Assembly: GCA_949841235.1 (NCBI GenBank)
Contig: CATKZA010000070.1
Location: 1-7,864 of the forward strand
Direction: 5' to 3'
Length of the DNA: 7,864 nt
From: an uncultured Clostridiaceae bacterium
GTDB lineage: Bacteria; Bacillota; Clostridia; Lachnospirales; Lachnospiraceae
The notes beneath the pieces were generated by a model that ran no database searches, was not told the DNA's origin, and was given only the letters and a program-made list of their open reading frames with translations. The number at the start of each line of letters is the position of its first letter. Within the stretch, counting starts at the first letter, position 1. The position numbers and the translations under genes are program-made. Shown one piece after another: positions 1 through 7,448 of the stretch.

Positions 1-205
1 CACCCTCATTCAAATCATCCCCGCCATCCATGTACTGCATCAAATAAATCCCTTTCGCCCCGAACATGCGCCGCATCCCTGTTTCTCCCAAAATAGAATG
101 CTTCACCCTCCAATAAAATAGTCCAAAAGCGAGAAAGCACAAAAACATAACCACTGCCAACACCATTCCCACTATTTTCATCCAATTCTTTTTCATTGCT
201 TTCAT
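1..205 (-). CDS. Membrane-anchored protein, N-terminal part only
   Basis: The frame is open from an ATG at 205 to the window edge (68 codons seen, no stop), so the gene continues beyond position 1. The protein starts with a Lys-rich segment (K2, K5, K6, K10). One hydrophobic helix follows at about residues 11-31 and ends in a Tyr-Trp-Arg boundary, which fits a signal anchor or uncleaved signal peptide with the rest outside the cell. No lipobox is visible. The exported part begins with basic residues (R45, R46, K51) and then an acidic, Gly-rich stretch (about 60-67). An AGGGGG ribosome binding site lies 9 nt before the ATG. An in-frame ATG at 196 is a possible alternative start. The spacing from the GH27 gene stop is 104 bp, so it may share that transcript. 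I do not recognise the family, and too little is visible to assign a function. Confidence 0.7.
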   Translation of the reverse strand, partial: MKAMKKNWMKIVGMVLAVVMFLCFLAFGLFYWRVKHSILGETGMRRMFGAKGIYLMQYMDGGDDLNEG

Positions 206-309
206 AAGAAACCGCCCCCTAATCTTTAATATATACAACGAAATAAAAATGTATTTGGGTGCAATTTCCGCCTAACAGATGAAACCGATGGATGGATTTC
301 CCTGCTATC

Positions 310-1596
310 TCACCTCCCGATCTTATATAGCCTTGCGCCATGGGCGGGAACCCCGACCCGCTCCTTCTCCTGCAATGCCACCTCTTGGCCACTCCACAGT
401 TCCTTTCCGCTCCTGCCATATATGCCATACTCCTCCACCGCATCCCAGGGAACCTCAATCTCTCTTTCCTGGTCTGCCAGATTGAACATCGCCAGATATC
501 CCGCAGGTTCCTCCGTGTCCATGGAACACCATATTGCATGCTCCTCATCCCGCTCAATCTGCCTGGCTCCTCCGGAATGCTTCAGAAGCCCCAGCACCTC
601 CCCATTGGTCAGAAGCCCCTTCGTCCAATCATCCAGCTGGGGCAGATCCGTGCCAATCATCATGGGCGATCGGAAGATGCACCACAAAGTCATCATAGTG
701 ATCTGCTCCTCATGAGTGAAGTTCGTCTCCCACTCATGTCCAAATCCTTTCCCCAATTTGCCCAGCGTCAGCATGTCGCAATCCGGGAAGCAGCCCTCCC
801 TTACATGATCCTGCCACAACTCGCACCGCCAGAACATGGGCTTTAGCAGTTCCCAACGATCCCAGAAATCATCCGTAATCCGCCACATATTGGCGTATTT
901 CTGATAGAACCATGCCTCCTCGATCTTTGCAGGCCCCGGAGACAGGCTGAGGACAATGGGACGGCCGCACTTTTCTATGGCTCGATGGAGCATCACGATC
1001 TCCTGCTTCGCCGATTTCATATCCATGCGGCAGATATCGTCGCATTTGATAAAATCTACTCCCCACCGGGCATACAGTTCCATCAGAAAATCATAATATT
1101 TCTGGGAAGCCTCTAATTCCGGGCGCACTCCGTACATATCCGGGTTCCACTCGCAGATATTCGACGGATCCGCCACGTCGCAGGCAAGGACATCCGTCCC
1201 CTTGATCTTCCCATGGGCGTGGGCGGCCTCCCTGGGAATCCCCCGCATGATATGGATGCCAAACTTTAATCCCAAACTATGTATATAGTCCGCCAGCGGC
1301 CCAAATCCTTTCCCGCCAGCCGCCGAGGGAAACTTCTGCACGCAGGGCATCAGCCGTGAATACTCGTCCATCTCCACCTTCCAGAAAGGAATGTACTGAT
1401 ACTTGTCCCTCTGGCTCCCCGTGTCATAACTGTACCACTCGATATCCACCACAATGTACTCCCAGCCAAATTCCCTGAGATTTTCCGCCATATACCGGGC
1501 GGTCGCCCGCACCTGCTCCTCATTGACAGAAGTGTCATAGTAGTCATAACTATTCCAACCCATGGGCGGCGTCATTGCAAATTCATTCTTGTTCAT
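310..1596 (-). CDS. GH27 alpha-galactosidase-type glycoside hydrolase
   Basis: This 428-residue protein is a retaining glycoside hydrolase of family 27, probably cleaving terminal alpha-galactosides. Seen in the sequence: the N-terminal family signature TPPMGWNSYD (residues 9-18), the strand VVDIEWY (49-55), the bacterial GH27 motif FGIHIMRGIPR (112-122), and FIKCDD with the probable nucleophile D186. WRITDDFWD follows, with probable acid/base D243 (aligned by eye with human alpha-galactosidase A). A short beta-type C-terminal domain covers about 340-428. There is no signal peptide or CBM, so it should act in the cytoplasm on imported oligosaccharides. The frame is open up to 1707, but the ATG at 1596 is chosen. 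AGGAGG sits 8 nt before it and the family signature begins eight residues in; the upstream stretch would overlap the previous gene. It follows the broken membrane gene by 71 bp with no terminator, so co-transcription is possible. GH27 also includes beta-L-arabinopyranosidases and isomalto-dextranases, so the exact substrate is not certain. Confidence 0.93.
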   Translation of the reverse strand: MNKNEFAMTPPMGWNSYDYYDTSVNEEQVRATARYMAENLREFGWEYIVVDIEWYSYDTGSQRDKYQYIPFWKVEMDEYSRLMPCVQKFPSAAGGKGFGPLADYIHSLGLKFGIHIMRGIPREAAHAHGKIKGTDVLACDVADPSNICEWNPDMYGVRPELEASQKYYDFLMELYARWGVDFIKCDDICRMDMKSAKQEIVMLHRAIEKCGRPIVLSLSPGPAKIEEAWFYQKYANMWRITDDFWDRWELLKPMFWRCELWQDHVREGCFPDCDMLTLGKLGKGFGHEWETNFTHEEQITMMTLWCIFRSPMMIGTDLPQLDDWTKGLLTNGEVLGLLKHSGGARQIERDEEHAIWCSMDTEEPAGYLAMFNLADQEREIEVPWDAVEEYGIYGRSGKELWSGQEVALQEKERVGVPAHGARLYKIGR

Positions 1597-1667
1597 CCAT
1601 TCATCCTCCTGAGATATCTTATTTATAGCAAAGGACAAAATTACATATATTGCCTTCACTATAGAAA

Positions 1668-3806
1668 TTACTTTCGTACATGGTAAATGCACATGGACAG
1701 ATCCCAATCCCTCTCCCTCCCATTTGCGGACAGAGAGCCGTAGGGGTAGGGATTCAGCAATGGAAATTTACATACCATCGGTATCAGATTACAATGTTTC
1801 CCCAAATGTGTCAACCGCAATTTATAGCCCACGGGGGATGATTTCTTCTGTTTCAGCCGAATCACAAACCCTCCATCAGGCTTGATCTGGCAGGGTGCGA
1901 TTTTCTTGGCATAAATCACCTGATTATCTTCCAGGGAAATCAATTCCGCTCGGTATTCCGCCACCCTTTCCTGCGGCTTCAGGTTCGCAAAATAGATCTT
2001 GATGCGATTCCAGGAGCCACACCGCTCCCCCTGTCCCATCCCGATAGTCTGCTCCAGCAAAACCGCCCTGCTGATTCCCTTCCAATAAATAGATTCTGCA
2101 TCGGTACCCATCTTGCTGCAATAGCAAATCGTCCGATCCGCCGCCCCTGGTTTGCGGCAATCCATTCCTATGACGAGACATGCGGCAAACAGGCAAAACA
2201 CCGCTACGGGCACTCCTCCCATCGCGATTCCCCTGACCAATCTTTCTCTCCCGGAAGCACACCGCATCAACCTCCTTGCGCCTCCCGCCATCCACTGCCT
2301 CAGTTCGCAAACTCCCACCGCCATCAAAAGCAAGCAGACTCCATTGAAACAGATGTTATATCGCTTTCCCGCTTCCCAGAGAAGGAAAAAGAACACCGCC
2401 CCCAAAAAAGTCAAAGCATACAAAAACACCGGCGTGCATTCCCTCCTCCTTAATTGCCCCAGCAAAGCGCAGCTCATCAAGAAAAACATCCCGATCCGAA
2501 AAGCCTGCATATAAATAACAAACCAGGCATTATCTTTTCCCAAGACATAGGAAAACAGGGGCGGAAAATAATATGCATACCTTGCGTTGGAAATGCCGTC
2601 ATCATCCCCCAGCGCCCACACCCGGTTAAGTTTTTCCACCAACTGCTTCCCCACGCCAGAAGCGCCCATAGAATGAAGCCTCTGCTTCAGCCGCTCCATG
2701 TCAGCCCGCTTCTTATCCTCGAATTTTGGAAAGGAGCCGGTATACAGCCTGTCCTCTCTGCTGTACCCTCCCCGGGACTCCTCATTCATTCCCATCATGA
2801 CCCAGTGAACGGCGGGGAATTTCCCTGTAAATCGCTCCTCATCCACATGGCTGTCAATCATCCTGCAACACCCAAACCAGGTAACGCCCACCGCGCAGAC
2901 CAGCAGCAATAATTCCCCCGCAGGCTTTCCCAGGTTTTCTTTCCAATCAAGGCGGCTGCCATTTTCCTCACGGGTTCTCCCCTGATTCTATTGAAAAGCA
3001 TCCACGCAGCGGTATAGAATCAGCGCAACCACCGAGATGGCTGTCGTGGGACGCACAAAAGATCCCACCACCATCAAAATTCCCATCAGAATAATTTTCA
3101 CCGCCGTCCTTCCACGAGAAGGCGACTGCCCCACATCTGCCCCCAGATACAATATTCCCGCCAGAAAGGGAAAGGAAATGGTATTCGTGTAAACCGAAGT
3201 CAGCCATAGATACGTGGTAGGGCATAATAAAAATAGAAGAAGCACCACATTGGCTGCCACAACCCCCCTGAGCTTCCTTGCCGCGGCGCAAGTCAGATAA
3301 ATCCCCAAATCTATACAGCATATATTCAGAACAATCGTGGGAATCCATACCTTCGTGATGCCCACAAACTCCAACATCCTATAAAAATAATAAAAGACGA
3401 TGATAAGAAAATGATTGTTAGGATAGTTTTGCAGATATATGTTGTCCGCATTCATCTGCCCATGTCCATATCTCAGCATTTCCAACGCCGCATTCTGCAC
3501 TCTGGCCGGATCGGCGATGCTCATGGGACGGGATACCATGGTCAGAAAAAACACCTGCGCGGCTATGATCCCCAAATACAACCACACACACATTCGATTC
3601 CCCCCAAATGAATTCAACCGAGCCAGCCACACAAATGCCAGGAGTATTCCTGCCGCCATCACAACTGCCGCAAAAAATGCACTGCTATTCTGGAACTCAC
3701 TGCCATATTCCGAAATTCCCATTCCGGACAATAATAGCAGCACTACGCAGAAAAACAGTGCAAGCCACAAGCCAAAACGCCCCCCAAAACGCACAAACTG
3801 TCTCAT
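1668..3806 (-). pseudogene. GT-C-like membrane protein, interrupted by an in-frame amber codon
   Basis: This is a full-length paralogue of the neighbouring 3970-6114 gene, read in one frame from the ATG at 3806 to TAA at 1668-1670 (712 codons including one internal stop). GGAGG lies 4 nt before the ATG; a TTG at 3839 in the same frame has less support. A single TAG at 2988-2990 is codon 273. The first 272 residues match the paralogue's N-terminal membrane region, with VSRPM, ADPARVQNAAL (D99, counterpart of D103) and YPNNHF. The rest, after a short linker, matches its second half, with GKFPAVHWVMMGMNE, RVWALGDDD, FLYALTFLGAV and PYPYG. No frameshift or second stop is present, so the lesion looks recent or is a sequencing error. 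Translation would give a 272-residue membrane fragment. A TTG at 2909 could restart the second half behind a GGGGG stretch, but this is weak. Other genes here (infA, map, 3970-6114) end in TAG, so reassignment of TAG is unlikely. The intact protein would probably have been a membrane glycosyltransferase. Confidence 0.85.
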
Positions 3807-3873
3807 GTTCCCTCCTTGCCCCCCATACAGCCCTGCCAAGCATATGCCGCATTTTATCTCTAAGGGTATTAAT

Positions 3874-3907
3874 GCCCGTTACCGCCTACCCCTATACGGT
3901 AACAGGC
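3874..3907. repeat. Hairpin in the leader of the amber-interrupted gene
   Basis: An 11-bp inverted repeat lies at 3874-3884 (GCCCGTTACCG) and 3897-3907 (CGGTAACAGGC). One position is a G-U or A-C pair depending on the strand, and the loop is 12 nt. On the minus strand it is not followed by a T run, so it does not look like an intrinsic terminator. Another near-palindrome (GGGTATTAATGCCC, 3864-3877) overlaps its left arm, so the two folds would compete. It could be an operator or a leader RNA structure; the function is unknown. Confidence 0.55.
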
Positions 3908-3918
3908 AAATCTTAAGA
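3891..3918 (-). promoter_or_regulatory. Possible promoter for the amber-interrupted gene
   Basis: On the minus strand, TATAGG (3891-3896) matches four of six bases of a sigma-70/SigA -10 box. It lies 16 nt downstream of TCTTAA (3913-3918), the last of the four TTAAGA-type repeats, which stands where a -35 box would be. A poor -35 covered by an activator site is typical of promoters driven by OmpR-family regulators. The leader to the ATG at 3806 would be roughly 80 nt. No better sigma-70 pair was seen in this gap. This is inferred from spacing only. Confidence 0.35.
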
Positions 3919-3950
3919 TTTTCCTAAGAAATTATTAAGATTACTTAAGA
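3911..3950. promoter_or_regulatory. Four direct repeats, OmpR/PhoB-type operator candidate
   Basis: Read on the plus strand, the hexamers are TTAAGA at 3913-3918, CTAAGA at 3924-3929, TTAAGA at 3935-3940 and TTAAGA at 3945-3950. Their starts are 11, 11 and 10 bp apart, which is one helical turn. Tandem half-sites at this spacing are the usual layout for winged-helix response regulators; PmrA and PhoP boxes have similar TTAA-containing half-sites. The first repeat sits within a perfect 14-bp palindrome (3908-3921). The array lies between the stop of the 714-residue gene and the start of its broken paralogue, so it most likely regulates the latter and perhaps the GH27 gene behind it. No regulator gene is in the window. 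Confidence 0.55.
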
Positions 3951-3969
3951 TTGAGACAGTTTTCCTCCT

Positions 3970-6114
3970 CTATTCTTTCTTATGCATGGACATGGCAAGA
4001 TCATATTCCGTCTTTCTTCCATTCACATACAGGCAGCCATAGGGATAGGGATCGAACGCCGGAAATAGGCTGATCTTCGGCACCATGCCATATTCCCCCC
4101 CCAAATGGGTCAATCTCAGGCGGTACCCCATGTCCGATTTGCTTCTTCTTCCCTGAATTTGAATCCAGAACGCATTTCTCTTCTCCAAGTCCTTCACGCC
4201 AATCTTCTGCCGGAACACCACTTCATCATCCTGCTGGGCAATAAGTTCCACCAGGTATTCCTCCTCCCGGGTTATTGCCCCCCTTCTCTCAAAAAAAATC
4301 CCCAAGCAGTTCCACTCATCCCGCCATCGGAACCGGCCTTCCTCAATGGTCTGCTCCAGCAGTGCGGGCATATCCTGGATGGAATGGTCAATCGGCTCAG
4401 AATCAGCTTGGATTCTGCTATTATAATACTGCTTCTCATCCACATGGGCCTCAGCAATAAACATGGGCATCTGCAACGCCAGGCTGGCAATCAGGCATCC
4501 GCCCCCGATTGATGCAAAAACATATCTCCCCCATTTCTTTTTCTTTCTCTCAATCTTATATAGGCATATCCGGTGGCGAAGAGCCTCCGTGCCATCTGCC
4601 ATCAGGAGCAGATAGACTCCCATAAAGCAGATGTTATACTTCATATTGGCCTCCCAGATCAAGAAGAATAGCACCGCTCCCAGGAATGTCAATGTATATA
4701 GGAAGATTTCCTTGCAGTCCCCCTGGCGTATCTGCCGAAGCACGGAGATGAACAGCAACATATAGACCGCCATGCGGAAGGCTTGCATATATATCAGAAA
4801 CCAGCCATTGCGACTTCCCATAAACCGCTCATATAATATGGGATAATCCCGGGCATAACTGGACTTCTTCAGGGAATCATCATCCCCCATCGCCCACACT
4901 CTGGCCAGCTTTACAAAGCCATGGAGGAGAAGCCTGGCTGGCCCCATGTCCTTCACCCTCTCTTTCAGGCGAGCCACATCCGCCTTCTTTTTCGCCTCCA
5001 CCCCCTCAAAGCTCCTGGTATATGACACGTCCTCTCCCGCAAATCCTCCGCCGGTACGCTCATTCAGCCCCATCATAATCCAGTGCTCCACCGGAAACTG
5101 CCCTGTAATCTTCTCCCTGTCAATATGTCTGGAGAGCAGCATCTGGCAGCCTGTCCAAGTCACCACGCACGTCAAGAGCACGATTGCCATCTTAATCAGG
5201 GTATTCCTCTTTCCGGAAACCCTCTTCGTCAGATTCCACTCCGGATTCAGCATGCGCATTTCCTTCTTCTTCACCATCAGTGGCTGTTCAAAAAATTTCA
5301 CTGCCGAGAAAAGAGCCATGGCAATAATGGGAAGAATGGTAGTTGGGCGCACAAAATATCCCACCACAACGGCTAGTCCCAGCAAAATGCACTTCACGAT
5401 ATTTTTCAAGTTGGGTTCTCCCCCCCGCAGCCACAGGCATAGGTACAAAATCGCCATCACGAAGGGAAAAGAGAACGTATTGGTATAGGCCGTGGTCAGC
5501 CACACATAAGTCGTAGGGCATAGCAGGAAGAACGCCAAAGCCAGATTGGCGCATCCTATTCCTTTCAGCCTCTTTGCCGTGCGGTACGTGATATAAATCC
5601 CCAGGTCAATACATGCGATATTCAATATAATGGTAGGAATCCAGATTTCCGTTATACCCAGGACGGACAGAATTTTATAGAAATAATAAAATAGCACCAC
5701 CACAAAATGATTGTTGGTATACTGCTGCATATACGAATAGTCCAAATCCATCTTGCCATGATTCCACTTCACCATATCCAGCGCCTCGTTCTGCACTCTG
5801 GCGGCATCGCTGATCACCATGGGACGGGAAACGAACACCAGAAACAGCACTTGCGCTACCACAATGCAGAAAAAAAGAAACAGGGAGAGCCTCCTCCCCG
5901 TATTTTTCAACCTCATATATAACCACTGGAATACAAGAACAAAACACGCCGCCGCCAAAACTACCGTCAGAAATTCTCTGGCATAGACAAAAGATCCACT
6001 ATAGATTTTCCGATATCCAATCATGGATACCATCGACAAAATCAATAAAATACCGCCAAAAATAGCAGTCATCCACAAGCAAAGCTTGTAAAACCTGTTC
6101 GTTGCAATATGCAT
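3970..6114 (-). CDS. Large GT-C-like multi-spanning membrane protein, probable glycosyltransferase
   Basis: This 714-residue integral membrane protein probably transfers a sugar from a lipid carrier to a glycan or other acceptor at the outer face of the membrane. By eye there are about 12 hydrophobic helices: near 11-33, 46-67, 76-95, 135-153, 158-177, 186-207, 211-229, 239-274, 307-327, 437-460, 470-506 and 530-550. The loop after helix 3 carries VSRPMVISDAARVQNEAL. Its D103 sits where GT-C enzymes (PMT/GT39 type) have a catalytic Asp, followed by the QYTNNHF motif (131-137). A long loop (about 328-430) contains GQFPVEHWIMMGLNE and RVWAMGDDD. Residues 551-714 form a soluble, probably beta-rich domain ending in DPYPYG. 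The ATG at 6114 has AGGGGG 8 nt upstream; the stop is TAG. It lies 162 bp after infA, with no clear promoter or terminator in that gap, and is followed by a tandem paralogue. The enzymatic role is inferred from topology and motifs; donor and acceptor are unknown. Confidence 0.85.
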   Translation of the reverse strand: MHIATNRFYKLCLWMTAIFGGILLILSMVSMIGYRKIYSGSFVYAREFLTVVLAAACFVLVFQWLYMRLKNTGRRLSLFLFFCIVVAQVLFLVFVSRPMVISDAARVQNEALDMVKWNHGKMDLDYSYMQQYTNNHFVVVLFYYFYKILSVLGITEIWIPTIILNIACIDLGIYITYRTAKRLKGIGCANLALAFFLLCPTTYVWLTTAYTNTFSFPFVMAILYLCLWLRGGEPNLKNIVKCILLGLAVVVGYFVRPTTILPIIAMALFSAVKFFEQPLMVKKKEMRMLNPEWNLTKRVSGKRNTLIKMAIVLLTCVVTWTGCQMLLSRHIDREKITGQFPVEHWIMMGLNERTGGGFAGEDVSYTRSFEGVEAKKKADVARLKERVKDMGPARLLLHGFVKLARVWAMGDDDSLKKSSYARDYPILYERFMGSRNGWFLIYMQAFRMAVYMLLFISVLRQIRQGDCKEIFLYTLTFLGAVLFFLIWEANMKYNICFMGVYLLLMADGTEALRHRICLYKIERKKKKWGRYVFASIGGGCLIASLALQMPMFIAEAHVDEKQYYNSRIQADSEPIDHSIQDMPALLEQTIEEGRFRWRDEWNCLGIFFERRGAITREEEYLVELIAQQDDEVVFRQKIGVKDLEKRNAFWIQIQGRRSKSDMGYRLRLTHLGGEYGMVPKISLFPAFDPYPYGCLYVNGRKTEYDLAMSMHKKE

Positions 6115-6276
6115 TTTTCATTCCCCCTCAATGTTCCCCTAAATCATCCTCATGTATACGGCATCCCATCCATTTCCATGGAAGAGGACGCAATGCAGAC
6201 CACACCTCCACACTCCATCTGTGCGGACAGCGTGATCTAATATGACTTTCACTGCGTATTTATAGTATCCTGACTT

Positions 6277-6495
6277 CTATTTATCTCTCCAAGTAATACG
6301 CCCCTTGGTCAGATCATAGGGAGACATTTCCATTGTCACAGTATCTCCCGGCAGAATACGGATAAAGTTCTTGCGAAGCTTCCCGCTGATATGAGCCAAA
6401 ACCTGATGGCCATTTTCCAATTCCACCTTAAACATGGCATTCGGAAGTTTCTCCACTACTACGCCTTCAATTTCAATCACATCTTCCTTCGACAT
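6277..6495 (-). CDS. infA: Translation initiation factor IF-1
   Basis: IF-1 is a small OB-fold protein that binds the 30S ribosomal A site during initiation and works with IF-2 and IF-3. The 72-residue product has the family's usual length and its hallmark segments: [11 protein letters not shown] at the start, [33 protein letters not shown], and [15 protein letters not shown] at the end. The ATG at 6495 is preferred because GAGGAG stands 5 nt before it; a GTG two codons upstream overlaps that site. It ends in TAG. It follows map by 164 bp, as expected in the clostridial spc/alpha operon. However, rpmJ and the rpsM-rpsK-rpsD-rpoA-rplQ genes that normally come next are absent, and a glycosyltransferase-like gene begins 162 bp later instead. 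It looks fully functional. Confidence 0.98.
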   Translation of the reverse strand: MSKEDVIEIEGVVVEKLPNAMFKVELENGHQVLAHISGKLRKNFIRILPGDTVTMEMSPYDLTKGRITWRDK

Positions 6496-6536
6496 ATTCA
6501 CTCCTCATTTCTACATTGCATTTCTACTTCAATTAA

Positions 6537-6656
6537 GATGAAGAATCGCCACAATGCTTGTGCTACAGCACAAGCACGAGCTTTTCTTCACGATGAAAAA
6601 CTGCGCCATGCCCTTGCTAAGGGCCGGCAATTCCTAGCGTTGCTGTTCGCAGCAAC
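6537..6656. repeat. Cluster of three perfect hairpins on a loose direct repeat
   Basis: The gap between map and infA contains three perfect inverted repeats. One has 10-bp arms at 6555-6564 and 6567-6576 (in practice 9 bp with a 4-nt loop). One has 6-bp arms at 6610-6615 and 6619-6624 with a GCT loop. One has 7-bp arms at 6639-6645 and 6650-6656 with a TTCG loop (CGAA on the transcribed strand), starting 3 nt after the map stop. The first two are each preceded on the plus strand by a similar block beginning GATGAARAA, at 6537 and 6592, 55 bp apart. No T run follows any stem in the transcribed direction, so these are not ordinary terminators. They may be remnants of a dispersed intergenic repeat or RNA processing sites. 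Many Lachnospiraceae carry a small KOW-domain gene at this spot; no such frame is present here. Confidence 0.6.
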
Positions 6657-6659
6657 TCC

Positions 6660-7424
6660 CTATGACATATTCTCGCAATATGAAAGCAATTCCGGCTCCC
6701 CATCCGTAATAAGTACCGTGTTTTCATAATGAGCGGATCTCGTTTCATCCTTAGTGACAACGGTCCAATCATCCTCCAGCACCCACACGTCATAGGCACC
6801 TTCGTTCACCATAGGCTCTATGGCAAGGGTCATGCCCGGACGGAGCTTCATCCCCCTGCCGATTGGCTTGAAGTTCGGCACCTGAGGTTCCTCGTGAAGT
6901 TCCCTGCCAATGCCGTGTCCCACCAAGTCCCTGACCACGGAATACCCATTGGCCTCCACAAAGTCCTGTATCGCCTTGGATATCTCATACAAATGCCTTC
7001 CCGCCCTGGCAAATTCAATTCCTTTGAAAAAACTCTGCTTGGTGATATCTATCAGACGCTGGCTCTCCGGGGAAATCTGCCCCACCCCGTGAGTCCTGGC
7101 AGCATCTGACTGATATCCCTTGTAAATGACCCCGGCATCCAGGCTGACAATGTCTCCCTCCTGGAGAATCCGCTTCTTATTCGGAATGCCGTGCACCACT
7201 TCATCATTCACGGAAACGCAAATGGCAGCGGGATAGCCATTATAATTCAAGAACGAAGGAATACAGCCGTAACTGCGAATCACATCCTCCCCTCTTCTAT
7301 TAATATCCATCGTAGATATTCCGGGACGGATTATCTTCGCCATCTCATCATGCACCTCGGCAAGTATTTTCCCCGCCTCCCGCATAATTTCTATTTCATG
7401 TGCTGATTTAATTGTTACTGACAT
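6660..7424 (-). CDS. map: Methionine aminopeptidase, type I
   Basis: This enzyme removes the N-terminal methionine from nascent cytoplasmic proteins and uses a dinuclear metal centre. The 254-residue product covers the whole pita-bread fold. All five metal ligands are visible: D96 (SLDAG), D107 (QSDAAR), H170 (GHGIG), E203 (AIEP) and E234 (HYENT). H78 (VVHGIP) matches the conserved active-site His79 of E. coli. There is no N-terminal zinc-finger extension, so it belongs to the short bacterial type Ia. The ATG at 7424 has AGAAGG 6 nt upstream. The gene starts 24 bp after the adenylate kinase stop, the usual adk-map order of the spc operon, so it would normally be expressed from the upstream ribosomal promoter. 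That upstream region is replaced here by recombinase sequence. It ends in TAG, and a hairpin follows 3 nt after the stop. Confidence 0.97.
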   Translation of the reverse strand: MSVTIKSAHEIEIMREAGKILAEVHDEMAKIIRPGISTMDINRRGEDVIRSYGCIPSFLNYNGYPAAICVSVNDEVVHGIPNKKRILQEGDIVSLDAGVIYKGYQSDAARTHGVGQISPESQRLIDITKQSFFKGIEFARAGRHLYEISKAIQDFVEANGYSVVRDLVGHGIGRELHEEPQVPNFKPIGRGMKLRPGMTLAIEPMVNEGAYDVWVLEDDWTVVTKDETRSAHYENTVLITDGEPELLSYCENMS

Positions 7425-7448
7425 ACTATGCCTTCTTTCTAATCTACA

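Noticed and set aside
220..270. Promoter before the membrane-anchored gene (AT-rich stretch with TATATT at 228-233)
   Set aside because: No acceptable -35 box stands 16-18 nt upstream; the nearest hexamers share little with TTGACA.
1597..1707. N-terminal extension of the GH27 protein to an upstream start at 1707
   Set aside because: It would overlap the end of the upstream gene and has no homologous look. AGGAGG is 8 nt before the ATG at 1596, where the family signature begins.
2152..2912. Plus-strand open frames opposite the membrane-protein genes
   Set aside because: They are antisense to a well-supported coding frame with a conserved paralogue, have no homology that I recognise, and reflect its composition.
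2988..2990. Genome-wide reassignment of TAG to an amino acid
   Set aside because: infA, map and the 714-residue gene all end at their expected C-termini with TAG, so TAG works as a normal stop here.
2907..2990. Separate second gene starting at TTG 2909, making a natural two-subunit version
   Set aside because: The interval stays in the same frame as the first half, one base change restores a full-length match to the paralogue, and TTG with a weak GGGGG site is a poor start. It is kept only as a minor alternative.
6115..6276. Remnant of rpmJ after infA
   Set aside because: No frame in this gap gives the short Cys/Lys/Arg-rich L36 protein; the gap shows no gene, terminator or convincing promoter.
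6639..6656. Intrinsic terminator of map
   Set aside because: The perfect 7-bp hairpin is followed in the transcribed direction by GCTAGGAATT with no run of T.
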